Source: an uncultured Kangiellaceae bacterium (GTDB lineage Bacteria > Pseudomonadota > Gammaproteobacteria > Enterobacterales > Kangiellaceae). From it: a stretch of 32,349 nucleotides of DNA. The stretch spans positions 1-32,349 of the forward strand of contig CAJQOL010000010.1 in assembly GCA_905479925.1 (NCBI GenBank), given 5' to 3'. Made by a program: the position numbers and the translations under genes. The notes under the pieces were generated by a model. It worked only from the letters and a program-made list of their open reading frames with translations, was not told the DNA's origin and searched no databases. Positions 24,567 through 32,349 of the stretch are shown piece by piece (within the stretch, counting starts at the first letter, position 1; each line of letters begins with the position of its first letter).

Positions 24567-24647
24567 AGATTAGAAGCAGGCGTATGAGTAGAAGGCTCAG
24601 CTAATAAACACGATTAGTTGAGTTTCTCCTAAGTGAGTCAAGCCCGC

Positions 24648-25967
24648 TTATCTTGCTAGTTCTTTGTTGATGTCCGCAATCCGTTCATTGGTTAAGTTGT
24701 ATTTGCGCATCACCCAGGCGACCAAAATAGAACCTATGGCTGGGTAGACTGTAAACGAAATAAGAATGCCGTGTTGAGTCTCCTGAGTCAAAGCTGTGTC
24801 TGCCTGATAGCCGTAGAAAGCAAGCGACCACCCTGCTAAGGCGCCGCCAATAGCAACCCCAAGCTTGATAAAAAAGACAACCGCGGAATAAACCATACCA
24901 GTAATACGAACGCCGGTTTTCCAATGCCCATAATCAATCGTATCCGCCATTTTTGCCCACAGCAGCGGTGTAGCCATTTGCAGAAAGAAATTCCAAAGCG
25001 CAAATAAAACAAATGCTAAGACAACCTGTTGAGGCGCGACAAAATAGCTAACAATGCAAATAAGTGCGGCAATCGACTGCAGAGCAATATATGCCTTAAT
25101 CTTACAAACATGTTTCGCCAATTTTTGTGATAAGGCGCAGCCTAAAATGCTAAATACCATTCCCACCGTTAAGAACCAAGTAACCAAATCGGGCTCACCT
25201 AAATAATCCCGAACATAATAGATTGCTAAGGAAGCTCGCAATACTTGGCCGGTTAATAAAAACAATCCTGCAATACATAGAATACGCCACTGATCGTTTT
25301 TCCATAAGGCTGCAAGGTCATCGAAAAAACCCGTTTTTTGATTGACCGGCGCTGATACCCTTTCTTTGGTTCCAGCAAAACAAAGTAAAAACAAGATACA
25401 ACCAAACACACTCATCGTGAGCATCGACATTTGATAACCTTTAGCAGCATCTCCTTCACCAAACCATTCCACCATCGGCAAAGTTAATCCAGCGACAATT
25501 AAACCGCCAAGCATGCCAAATACAAAACGATAGGACTGCACAGAAACGCGCTCTTTAGGATCGGCGGTTAATACACCGCCCAAAGCCGAATAAGGAATAT
25601 TGATCGCGGTATAAGCGAGCATCAACAGTCCATAGGTAACGCTCACAAAAACGATCTTACCGGTGGCGGACAAATCCGGAGTAGTAAATGCCAACACGCT
25701 AATAATGGCAAAAGGCACCGCTAACCAAAGCAAATAGGGCCTAAACTGCCCCCAGCGGGTATGCGTTCGGTCAGTTACAGCACCCATAACGGGATCGGTT
25801 ATCGCATCCAAAATTCTTACCGCCAGGAATAATGTCCCAGCAACCGCTGGAGATATGCCCACCACATCCGTGTAGAAAACCAATAAGAACATCATTACCG
25901 TCTGAAAAATGATATTACTGGCGGTATCACCTAGCCCGTAGGCCACTTTTTCCCGTATTGTTAACAT
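24648..25967 (-). CDS. GPH-family sugar:cation symporter (MelB/XylP-like)
   Basis: This 439-residue membrane protein has about 12 hydrophobic segments. The N-terminal signature 'REKVAYGLGDTASNIIFQTV' followed by 'FYTDVVGISPAVAGTLFLAV' and 'DAITDPVMGAVTDRTHTRWG', with 'QFRPYLLW', is the hallmark of glycoside-pentoside-hexuronide:cation symporters (MelB, XylP, YicJ). It would carry glycosides or oligosaccharides across the inner membrane with Na+ or H+. Asp residues in the second conserved block (DPVMGAVTDR) correspond to the cation-site region of MelB. A GAGGGA element 7 nt before the ATG supports the start. It is divergent from the MFS-GH3-halogenase operon, so uptake of the beta-glucoside products is the natural proposal; the real substrate is unknown. 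Confidence 0.92.
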   Translation of the reverse strand: MLTIREKVAYGLGDTASNIIFQTVMMFLLVFYTDVVGISPAVAGTLFLAVRILDAITDPVMGAVTDRTHTRWGQFRPYLLWLAVPFAIISVLAFTTPDLSATGKIVFVSVTYGLLMLAYTAINIPYSALGGVLTADPKERVSVQSYRFVFGMLGGLIVAGLTLPMVEWFGEGDAAKGYQMSMLTMSVFGCILFLLCFAGTKERVSAPVNQKTGFFDDLAALWKNDQWRILCIAGLFLLTGQVLRASLAIYYVRDYLGEPDLVTWFLTVGMVFSILGCALSQKLAKHVCKIKAYIALQSIAALICIVSYFVAPQQVVLAFVLFALWNFFLQMATPLLWAKMADTIDYGHWKTGVRITGMVYSAVVFFIKLGVAIGGALAGWSLAFYGYQADTALTQETQHGILISFTVYPAIGSILVAWVMRKYNLTNERIADINKELAR

Positions 25968-25992
25968 AAACTATCCCTCGGCAAAAACTATC

Positions 25993-26058
25993 TTGAATGC
26001 TTTTGTTAAAAGCCATTTTGAATCGCTTTTTTGAACCATTTATTAAACCATTGAACTC
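25993..26058. repeat. degenerate 12-13 bp repeats with TTGAA/TTAAA core
   Basis: Units start at about 25993 (TTGAATGCTTTT), 26005 (GTTAAAAGCCATT), 26018 (TTGAATCGCTTTT), 26031 (TTGAACCATTTA), 26043 (TTAAACCA) and 26051 (TTGAACTC). The period is 12-13 bp in most steps, with a shared TTRAA core like that of the array at 9636-9726. Confidence 0.5.
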
Positions 26059-26138
26059 AAAATCAAAACAATAGCTCCAGGACACTAGCCAACGCTCATA
26101 AAGTCCGTTTCACCGCTTAATTAATGGATAGTCGAGTT

Positions 26139-26162
26139 TGGTATGTTATAAACCGGATACCA
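26139..26162. promoter_or_regulatory. candidate operator, inverted repeat TGGTAT-N12-ATACCA
   Basis: TGGTAT (26139-26144) and ATACCA (26157-26162) are perfectly complementary arms across 12 bp, about 135 bp upstream of the MFS operon start. A dimeric sugar-responsive repressor or activator could bind. No regulator gene lies in the window. Confidence 0.35.
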
Positions 26163-26296
26163 TAAGCTGGGGGTGCACGGCTAACAAAATACCTTTTTAG
26201 AACAAAAATACTGCATTTAGCAGAGCCATACGTCCCCTCACCAAATATTGCGTACTCAAACAGACGCCTCCAACTACAAACCTAAAGGGGAATCAC

Positions 26297-27565
26297 ATGG
26301 CCGGTCCCATCAGTTATTCATCATCTGATCAAGACAACGCATCAAACCCACAACAAAATTTTAGATTTGCGCTGATTTCTCTCACCTCGTTATTTTTTAT
26401 CTGGGGATTTATTACTTCGCTTAACGATATTCTCATTCCCTACCTTAAAGCGATGTTTGAACTTAACTTCGCACAAGCCATGTTAATTCAGTTCTGCTTT
26501 TTTGGCGCTTATTTTATCGTGTCTGTTCCGGCGGGCTCGCTAGTGAAAAAAGTTGGTTATCAAAAGGGAATTGTCAGTGGTCTTTTTCTCGCTTGTTTAG
26601 GCTGCTTAATGTTTTACCCAGCGGCTTCGTTAAAAATATACCCTATATTCCTAGCGGCTTTGTTTGTACTTGCATCGGGTATAACGATATTACAGGTCGC
26701 AGCAAATCCATTTGTGAGTGTTTTGGGCAAACCCAAAACAGCCTCTTCGCGGTTAACCATGACCCAGGCGTTTAACTCCCTTGGAACCACGGTAGCACCA
26801 ATTTGGGTAGGGCCAATTATTCTAGCTTCCTTAGCCGTTAGCGCCGGGGAAAAAGCGACCGCTGTGCAAATACCCTATTTGATTCTTGCGGCATCATTAT
26901 TATTAATGGGTGTTATCTTTGCGTTCTTAAAATTACCCGTTATCGCTACAAATGAGCAACAAGAACCACAAGCCAACTCACCAACGACAGGATCTGCATG
27001 GCAGCACCGTCACCTCGTATTGGGGGCCATAGGGGTATTTGTTTATGTTGGCGCTGAAGTAGGAATTGGCAGTTTTATTGTTAACTTCTTGGGGATGCAA
27101 GAGATTGCAGGCATGGAAGAAGCGGAAGCATCGCGTTATATCGGCTTTTACTTTGGTGGTGCCATGGTTGGCCGATTCATTGGCGCCGCGGTTATGCAAA
27201 AAATCGCCGCCGGTAAAGTTTTGGCTTTTAATGCGGTTAGCGCGGTAATCTTATTGCTAATAGCAATGACCACCAGCGGTGCAGTTGCTATGTGGGCCGT
27301 GTTACTAATTGGGCTAGCCAACTCGATTATGTTTCCAACTATCTTTACGCTCGCAATTGCTGGCCTAAAACAACATACCAGCCAAGGCTCTGGCGTACTT
27401 TGTTTAGCCATTGTTGGTGGCGCGGTTTTACCATTGTTACAAGGTTTACTAGCGGATCAAGTTGGCATTCAATGGTCTTTTATTATCCCTGTTTTTTGTT
27501 TTGTTTTTATTGCTTATTATGGTTTATTGGGTAGTCAACCAAAAGCCGTTGAGGACGCTCAATAG
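26297..27565 (+). CDS. glucose/galactose-type MFS transporter (FHS family, GluP/FucP-like)
   Basis: The 422-residue protein has about 12 membrane segments. Signature elements of the fucose-galactose-glucose:H+ symporter family are '[19 protein letters not shown]' (about 34-52), '[20 protein letters not shown]' (about 75-94), '[15 protein letters not shown]' (about 131-145) and '[16 protein letters not shown]' (about 153-168). Further on is '[20 protein letters not shown]'. These match GluP-like glucose/galactose permeases more than FucP. The protein would import monosaccharides, most likely glucose released by the GH3 enzyme encoded 2 bp downstream. A GGGG Shine-Dalgarno 7 nt before the ATG supports the start. 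First gene of a three-gene unit with GH3 and halogenase. Confidence 0.92.
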   Translation: MAGPISYSSSDQDNASNPQQNFRFALISLTSLFFIWGFITSLNDILIPYLKAMFELNFAQAMLIQFCFFGAYFIVSVPAGSLVKKVGYQKGIVSGLFLACLGCLMFYPAASLKIYPIFLAALFVLASGITILQVAANPFVSVLGKPKTASSRLTMTQAFNSLGTTVAPIWVGPIILASLAVSAGEKATAVQIPYLILAASLLLMGVIFAFLKLPVIATNEQQEPQANSPTTGSAWQHRHLVLGAIGVFVYVGAEVGIGSFIVNFLGMQEIAGMEEAEASRYIGFYFGGAMVGRFIGAAVMQKIAAGKVLAFNAVSAVILLLIAMTTSGAVAMWAVLLIGLANSIMFPTIFTLAIAGLKQHTSQGSGVLCLAIVGGAVLPLLQGLLADQVGIQWSFIIPVFCFVFIAYYGLLGSQPKAVEDAQ

Positions 27566-27567
27566 TC

Positions 27568-30228
27568 ATGTCTTTTGTCTCTAAAATACACCAGCGTTGC
27601 AAGCCAATTACTGCGCTAACAGCACTATCAGCAAAAACTTCGGTAGTAAAAATTTTGACTCAACGGAAACCCATTTCCGCAGTCCTTGCAGTGCTATTTC
27701 TTAGCAGTTGCAACAACGCTAGCGATCCAATAAAAGAAAATACAGAAGTCGTTCTGCCTAGTAAAAAAGCAACCCCAGACTACTGGCCTGAGCTGGACTA
27801 TCCTAAAAACTCTAAGCCGCAGCTAGAAGCTAAAATCGACTCATTAATAGCAACAATGACTCTGCCGCAAAAAATTGCGCAAATGATCCAACCTGAAATA
27901 CGCGATATTACCGTAGAAGATATGCGCAAATATGGCTTTGGCTCCTATCTTAATGGCGGCGGCGCTTTCCCTAATGACGACAAACATGCCAAGCCCGAAG
28001 ACTGGGTGAAGCTGGCGGATGATATGTATCAAGCATCAATCGATGACAGTATTGATGGCAGCACAATTCCAACCATGTGGGGTACAGACGCGGTACATGG
28101 GCACAACAACGTTATTGGCGCGACGTTATTTCCCCACAATATTGGCTTAGGAGCCGCTCGCAATCCAGCATTGATCGAAGCAATAGCGACCGCCACCGCA
28201 AGAGAAGTAGCGGTAACGGGTATTGATTGGGTTTTTGCACCAACCGTTGCGGTGGTTCGCGACGACCGATGGGGTAGAACCTATGAAGGCTATTCCGAAG
28301 ACCCGGAAATTGTTAAGCAATACTCTTCCGCCATTGTTAAAGGCCTTCAAGGCGCTTTAAATGACGATTTTCTCGGTGAAAAAAGTGTTATTGCAACGGT
28401 AAAACATTTTCTCGGCGATGGTGGCACTATCGATGGCGATGACCAAGGCAATAATATAGCCAGTGAAAAAGAATTGTTTGATATCCATGCTCAAGGTTAT
28501 GTTAGTGGCCTTGATGCGGGCGCCCAAACTGTGATGGCGTCTTTTAACAGTTGGCATGGAGAAAAAAATCACGGTAGCCACTATCTGCTTACTCAAGTTT
28601 TAAAAGAGCGTATGGGCTTTGATGGCTTAGTTGTCGGCGACTGGAATGGCCATGGCCAAATACCAGGTTGTAGTAATGAACGCTGCAGTCAATCGGTTAA
28701 TGCTGGTTTAGATATCTTTATGGTTCCAACCGAAGCTTGGAAACCGCTCTATCACAATACCATTGAACAGGTCTCTAATGGCGAAATTGCCATGACCAGA
28801 ATCGATGACGCTGTACGGCGTATTTTACGCGTAAAACTAAGGGCCGGACTATTCGAAAAACCGCGCCCAGCGAAACGACCACTAGCCGCTAGAACCGATA
28901 TTATCGGCTCTAAGCCCCACCGTGATATCGCAAGGCAAGCCGTCAGAGAGTCGTTGGTACTGCTTAAAAATCATCAGCAGATTCTTCCGCTAAAACCCAA
29001 TCAACGCATTGGTATTGCTGGAGACGCTGCGGATAATATCGGTAAGCAATCGGGTGGTTGGTCGATTACCTGGCAGGGAACGGGTAATACCAACCCAGAT
29101 TTCCCCGGCGCGACCTCTATTTACCAAGGAATTAAACAACAGGTCGAGCAGGCTGGCGGTCAAGTAGAGTTAAATACACAGGGCAAATTTCAGCAAACCC
29201 CCGACGTTGCCATTGTCGTTTTTGGGGAAGAGCCTTATGCAGAAGGTAATGGTGATCTAGCCAACTTAAATTACCAACGCGGCAATAAAAAAGACCTAGC
29301 GCTACTGCAACGATTAAAGGCACAGAACATCCCAGTCGTATCAATTTTTATTAGCGGTAGACCGCTGTGGATTAATCCAGAAATAAACGCTTCCGATGCG
29401 TTTGTTGCCGCTTGGTTACCTGGCACAGAAGGCGCTGGAATTGCTGATGTTCTTCTAACCAAGCCCAGTGGTGAGACACAATTTGATTTTTCTGGAAAGT
29501 TGTCATTTTCGTGGCCAAATACGCCCTACCAATCCGACATCAACCGTCATCCGCACAGTGACCAGCAAGGGAGTGACAGTAAACCTTTACTGCCCTATGA
29601 TTTTGGACTTCGTTATGGTCAGGAAGGTCCGCTAAATAATGCGCTCAATGAAACCATCAATGTCGATGAACATAACCTCGAGCCACTCAATTTGATGAAA
29701 CACCCTTGGTATTTTGCATTACAAATGGAAGATAAGTTAAAGCGTGTAACTAGCAGCTTAGTTGAAGGCCAGCAGGTTAGCTATCGAACCATGGACAGGC
29801 GGATCCAAGAAGATGCAAGGCTGATTAAATTTAACATTAGTGATAATACAGGTATGACCGAGCCAGCCAAAATTGAGATAAACGATCACTTTCCATTTGA
29901 TTTACGTAATTATCTAGAGAGTGGCGCTCGATTATCCTTCGACATTAAATTGGCACAGGTATTACAGCAACCGCTGAAGCTGCAACTGCGCTGTGAGGAT
30001 GATTGCTCTAAACAAATAGATATTAGGTCTTATTTGTCATCGACACCGTCAAGCGATTGGCAAACCGTTGAAATTGATTTATCGTGTCTTAAGAAAGCGA
30101 ATAACGAGTTAAGCAAAGTTTTTGCGCCTTTTTCATTAACGACGAGTGAGAAAGTAGAAATTAAGCTATCAGACATTAGTATTATGCCCGCTAAAGGTGA
30201 TGATAAGGACGTAATCTGCGCTGAATAA
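27568..30228 (+). CDS. GH3 family beta-glucosidase/exo-beta-glucanase lipoprotein (ExoP-like)
   Basis: The 886-residue protein has an unusually long N-terminal leader ending in a lipobox LSSC (C48) within 'ISAVLAVLFLSSC'. The GH3 barrel domain (about 90-430) carries 'GTDAVHGHNNVIGATLFPHN', 'RDDRWGRTYEGYSEDPEI', the KH motif at 279-280 (VKHFLGDGG) and the catalytic nucleophile D358 in 'GLVVGDWNGHGQ'. The alpha/beta sandwich domain (about 455-690) has 'QAVRESLVLLKN' and 'AAWLPGTEGAGIADVLL'. A further C-terminal beta-rich region (about 695-886, with 'LRLRCEDDC'-like spacing of cysteines) corresponds to the extra domain in Pseudoalteromonas ExoP. Such enzymes release glucose from beta-1,3/1,4-glucans and cello-oligosaccharides. 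It starts 2 bp after the MFS gene. A start nearer the lipobox cannot be excluded. Confidence 0.93.
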   Translation: MSFVSKIHQRCKPITALTALSAKTSVVKILTQRKPISAVLAVLFLSSCNNASDPIKENTEVVLPSKKATPDYWPELDYPKNSKPQLEAKIDSLIATMTLPQKIAQMIQPEIRDITVEDMRKYGFGSYLNGGGAFPNDDKHAKPEDWVKLADDMYQASIDDSIDGSTIPTMWGTDAVHGHNNVIGATLFPHNIGLGAARNPALIEAIATATAREVAVTGIDWVFAPTVAVVRDDRWGRTYEGYSEDPEIVKQYSSAIVKGLQGALNDDFLGEKSVIATVKHFLGDGGTIDGDDQGNNIASEKELFDIHAQGYVSGLDAGAQTVMASFNSWHGEKNHGSHYLLTQVLKERMGFDGLVVGDWNGHGQIPGCSNERCSQSVNAGLDIFMVPTEAWKPLYHNTIEQVSNGEIAMTRIDDAVRRILRVKLRAGLFEKPRPAKRPLAARTDIIGSKPHRDIARQAVRESLVLLKNHQQILPLKPNQRIGIAGDAADNIGKQSGGWSITWQGTGNTNPDFPGATSIYQGIKQQVEQAGGQVELNTQGKFQQTPDVAIVVFGEEPYAEGNGDLANLNYQRGNKKDLALLQRLKAQNIPVVSIFISGRPLWINPEINASDAFVAAWLPGTEGAGIADVLLTKPSGETQFDFSGKLSFSWPNTPYQSDINRHPHSDQQGSDSKPLLPYDFGLRYGQEGPLNNALNETINVDEHNLEPLNLMKHPWYFALQMEDKLKRVTSSLVEGQQVSYRTMDRRIQEDARLIKFNISDNTGMTEPAKIEINDHFPFDLRNYLESGARLSFDIKLAQVLQQPLKLQLRCEDDCSKQIDIRSYLSSTPSSDWQTVEIDLSCLKKANNELSKVFAPFSLTTSEKVEIKLSDISIMPAKGDDKDVICAE

Positions 30229-30287
30229 TGTTTGAATAGCGTCATTGCTCCACGGTCCAAAGGGATGACTTAAATTAGAGATTAGAT

Positions 30288-31847
30288 ATGAGTAATAACA
30301 TTCGAAATATTGTGATTGTTGGTGGCGGTAGCGCTGGTTGGTTAACCGCTGGTGTGATTGCCGCCGAGCATAAAGCAAACAGTGAAAACGGAATCAATAT
30401 TACATTAATCGAATCCTCTGAAGTTCCCGCTATAGGGGTTGGTGAAGGTACGTGGCCGACCATGCGAGAAACCCTGGCTAAAATAGGCGTTTCCGAAACA
30501 GAGCTTTTTAAAGAGTGTGAAGCGTCTTTTAAACAAGGAGCAAAGTTTGCTAAATGGGTAACCGGGGAAGAGGACGACTTTTATTACCATCCGCTTGTTA
30601 TACCTCAAGGTTATACAAAAACAGATCTCGTTTATAGTTGGCAGCCACATAGCGATAAGATTTCGTTTGCCGACGCCGTTAGTTTTCAAGGCCATATTTG
30701 CGAGAAAGATCTTGCTCCAAAACAAATAGCGACTCCGGAATACGCCGCTGTAGCAAACTACGCTTATCACTTAAACTCACCAAAACTCGGAGTTTTTCTA
30801 AAGAAACATTGCATTGAAAAGTTAGGTGTTAACCATATTGTTGACCATGTTACTGGCATCAATAGTAAGCAGGACGGTGATATCAAGTCATTATCTACGC
30901 GAGAAAATGGTGACCTTGAAGGTGATCTATTTATCGACTGTAGCGGTTTTGCAAGTCTGCTAATAGGAAGACATTTTGAAATTCCATTTGTAAGCAAAAA
31001 GCATATCTTATTCAACGATAGTGCGCTTGCGATGCATGTACCTTATTTAGACACACAGGATCCAATTGCCTCGCATACTATTTCAACCGCCCAAAGCGCT
31101 GGCTGGATTTGGGACATTGGTCTTCCTACCAGACGTGGCGTTGGTTACACATTTTCGAGCAAACATATTAGCGATGAAGATGCTGAAGTTGAATTAAGAA
31201 AATACGTTAGCGAGTCAATTGGAAAAGCTGAATGCGATAAAATTGAAATTCGAAAAATACCAATTAACCCCGGTCACCGAGAAGTATTTTGGCACAAGAA
31301 CTGTGTTGCAGTTGGAATGGCTGCCGGTTTCTTAGAACCGTTAGAAGCATCTGCGCTAGTATTAATAGAATTAGCCGCGGAGAAAATAAGTCGAGAATTA
31401 CCCGCAAATCGCGAAGTTATGGATATAGTTGCTAAACGCTACAACCAGCAGTTTTTGTATCGATGGCAACGCATCATAGAGTTTTTGAAACTCCATTACA
31501 TTTTAACCAAACGTGCTGACACCGACTATTGGGTAGACAACTGCGACCCTAAAAGTATTCCTGATTCTCTTCTCGAATTAATGACGCTTTGGCGACACCA
31601 TCCCCCTAGCTTGCACGACTTCGAACAGGTCGAAGAAGTATTTCCTTCGGCAAGTTGGCAGTATGTTCTTTATGGTATGGGATTCAAAACAGAGCCTAGA
31701 GCAACGGAAAGGCGATATGTTGATGATCAAAAAGCGCAGCAGTTTTATGCTGAAAACGTAAAGGTTACCAATCAATATTTTGGTGCGCTGCCAACCAATC
31801 GCGATTTAATCAACAAGATTTTACAATACGGCATGCAGAAGATTTAA
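30288..31847 (+). CDS. flavin-dependent (tryptophan-type) halogenase
   Basis: The 519-residue protein uses FADH2, O2 and halide to make a halogenating species, normally for tryptophan or indole-like rings. The FAD loop is GGGSAGW (12-18), with 'IPAIGVGEGTWPTMRE'-like sequence (V47-E61). The catalytic lysine is K82 in 'ASFKQGAKF'; W273-x-W275-x-I277 in 'AGWIWDIGLP' is the halogenase WxWxI motif; 'GFLEPLEAS' places E353 at the position of PrnA E346, with A354 where PrnA has Ser347. These residues imply an active FAD halogenase fold. The subfamily resembles those found next to TonB receptors and glycoside hydrolases rather than antibiotic clusters; its substrate is unknown. It needs a flavin reductase, not present in the window. 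It starts 59 bp after the GH3 gene. Confidence 0.92.
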   Translation: MSNNIRNIVIVGGGSAGWLTAGVIAAEHKANSENGINITLIESSEVPAIGVGEGTWPTMRETLAKIGVSETELFKECEASFKQGAKFAKWVTGEEDDFYYHPLVIPQGYTKTDLVYSWQPHSDKISFADAVSFQGHICEKDLAPKQIATPEYAAVANYAYHLNSPKLGVFLKKHCIEKLGVNHIVDHVTGINSKQDGDIKSLSTRENGDLEGDLFIDCSGFASLLIGRHFEIPFVSKKHILFNDSALAMHVPYLDTQDPIASHTISTAQSAGWIWDIGLPTRRGVGYTFSSKHISDEDAEVELRKYVSESIGKAECDKIEIRKIPINPGHREVFWHKNCVAVGMAAGFLEPLEASALVLIELAAEKISRELPANREVMDIVAKRYNQQFLYRWQRIIEFLKLHYILTKRADTDYWVDNCDPKSIPDSLLELMTLWRHHPPSLHDFEQVEEVFPSASWQYVLYGMGFKTEPRATERRYVDDQKAQQFYAENVKVTNQYFGALPTNRDLINKILQYGMQKI

Positions 31848-31893
31848 TCGGGTTAACTCGCAAACCAAGCGGATTAGCTTGTCTCAAATTAGC

Positions 31894-32349
31894 TTAATAC
31901 TTTAGGCCGTAACCGATAGGGAACAAAGGTTGCTCAGCTAACAAACCTTTAACTCCTGGTGTCGAAAAATCATTTGGCCAGCTAAATGATAATTTACCTT
32001 GAAAGTTGTATTCTCCAAACAATACATCGCTCACTCCTTGCCCTTCAGATCCTGGCAACCAAGCAGCAACAAAAGCGTTGGATTTATCTAACTCTGCTTT
32101 TATATCTAGCGGCCTTCCAGAAATCAGTACAACGACAATTGGAATGTCTTGTTCGGCAATTTTTTCGATGATTTGCAGATCTTCTGGATGTAACGTCGTT
32201 AACTTTAAACTTGATCCGTAGGGCTCTAATACGTTTAATTTACCGTCTATTTGCGAGCCCATTTCAACCATCACGTTATCATTCGCTCGTATATCCCCCA
32301 TTCCTTCTGCGTAGGGTGTCTCTCCGATAACAACGATTGCTACCTGTTT
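31894..32349 (-). CDS. GH3 family glycoside hydrolase, C-terminal fragment (truncated by window end)
   Basis: The minus-strand frame is open to the window edge (152 codons with the stop), so the start and catalytic barrel lie beyond it. The visible part matches the alpha/beta sandwich of the GH3 enzyme at 27568: 'VAIVVIGETPYAEG' corresponds to 'VAIVVFGEEPYAEG', 'IPIVVVLISGRPLDIK' to 'IPVVSIFISGRPLWIN', and 'FVAAWLPGSEGQGVSDVLFG' to 'FVAAWLPGTEGAGIADVLL'. It ends 'YGLKY', straight after this domain, without the extra C-terminal domain of the first GH3. It is therefore a paralogue with a different domain plan, presumably also acting on beta-glucosides. It converges on the halogenase gene, with a 46 bp gap and no clear terminator. 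Confidence 0.9.
   Translation of the reverse strand, partial: KQVAIVVIGETPYAEGMGDIRANDNVMVEMGSQIDGKLNVLEPYGSSLKLTTLHPEDLQIIEKIAEQDIPIVVVLISGRPLDIKAELDKSNAFVAAWLPGSEGQGVSDVLFGEYNFQGKLSFSWPNDFSTPGVKGLLAEQPLFPIGYGLKY

Larger units (their letters stand above)
25968..26296. other. 329-bp divergent control region of the glucoside locus
   Basis: The gap separates the GPH symporter (minus) and the MFS operon (plus). It contains degenerate repeats (25993-26058) and an inverted repeat (26139-26162), listed separately. No ORF, RNA gene or strong promoter hexamer pair was identified; a GGGG element 7 nt before the MFS start is the ribosome binding site. Confidence 0.6.

Noticed and set aside
28357-28596. 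Long antisense frames within the GH3 and MFS genes
   Set aside because: They are shadows of strongly coding plus-strand genes and lack ribosome binding sites or recognisable domains.

Overview
The window looks like the chromosome of a free-living, probably marine, gammaproteobacterium of moderate to low G+C. The basis is synteny: ygfB-pepP-ubiH-ubiI on the minus strand, divergent from a TIGR02449-type gene and zapA, followed by 6S RNA, ygfA and rpiA. This is a classic gammaproteobacterial neighbourhood. A strain cannot be named from sequence alone. No tRNA, rRNA, CRISPR array, transposase or phage gene was seen.

Layout. (1) 1-4034: the C-terminal end of a TolB/WD40-propeller protein, then a small surface-polymer island with a GT-B-like glycosyltransferase, a CDP-glycerol glycerophosphotransferase-family protein and, divergently, a TagD-type glycerol-3-phosphate cytidylyltransferase. 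(2) 4078-9570: a large SWIM-SNF2 helicase, a secreted cyclophilin and an aldehyde dehydrogenase, all on the minus strand. (3) 9723-18687: the conserved core block, with ubiquinone hydroxylases, aminopeptidase P, YgfB, ZapA, two lipoproteins, 6S RNA, 5-formyl-THF cyclo-ligase, a well-supported 42-residue membrane peptide gene, and rpiA with a bidirectional terminator. (4) 18711-24490: a respiratory/redox block, with a lipoprotein di-heme cytochrome c peroxidase, a RegA/RegB (PrrA/PrrB, RoxR/RoxS)-type two-component system that keeps the quinone-binding GGANNPF box, and a divergent TonB-dependent copper receptor (OprC/NosA type). The receptor gene is interrupted by one in-frame amber codon and has also lost the cysteine of its CxxxM copper site. 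(5) 24648-32349: a beta-glucan/glucoside locus, with a GPH-family symporter, a divergent operon (glucose/galactose-type MFS transporter, ExoP-like GH3 lipoprotein glucosidase, flavin-dependent halogenase) and, converging on it, the C-terminal end of a second GH3 enzyme.

How they fit together. The GH3 enzymes would release glucose from beta-glucans at the cell surface or periplasm, and the two transporters would import the products. The halogenase is translated in the same direction 59 bp after the GH3 gene, so halogenation may be tied to polysaccharide use. The redox kinase and the quinone hydroxylases share ubiquinone as a theme but are separate units. Degenerate 12-13 bp tandem repeats with a TTGAA/TTAAA core occur in at least two intergenic gaps. 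No wholly new multi-gene system could be demonstrated; the strongest leads are the broken copper receptor, its RegA-like half-sites, the glucan-operon halogenase, the glycerol-phosphate island and the small peptide gene.
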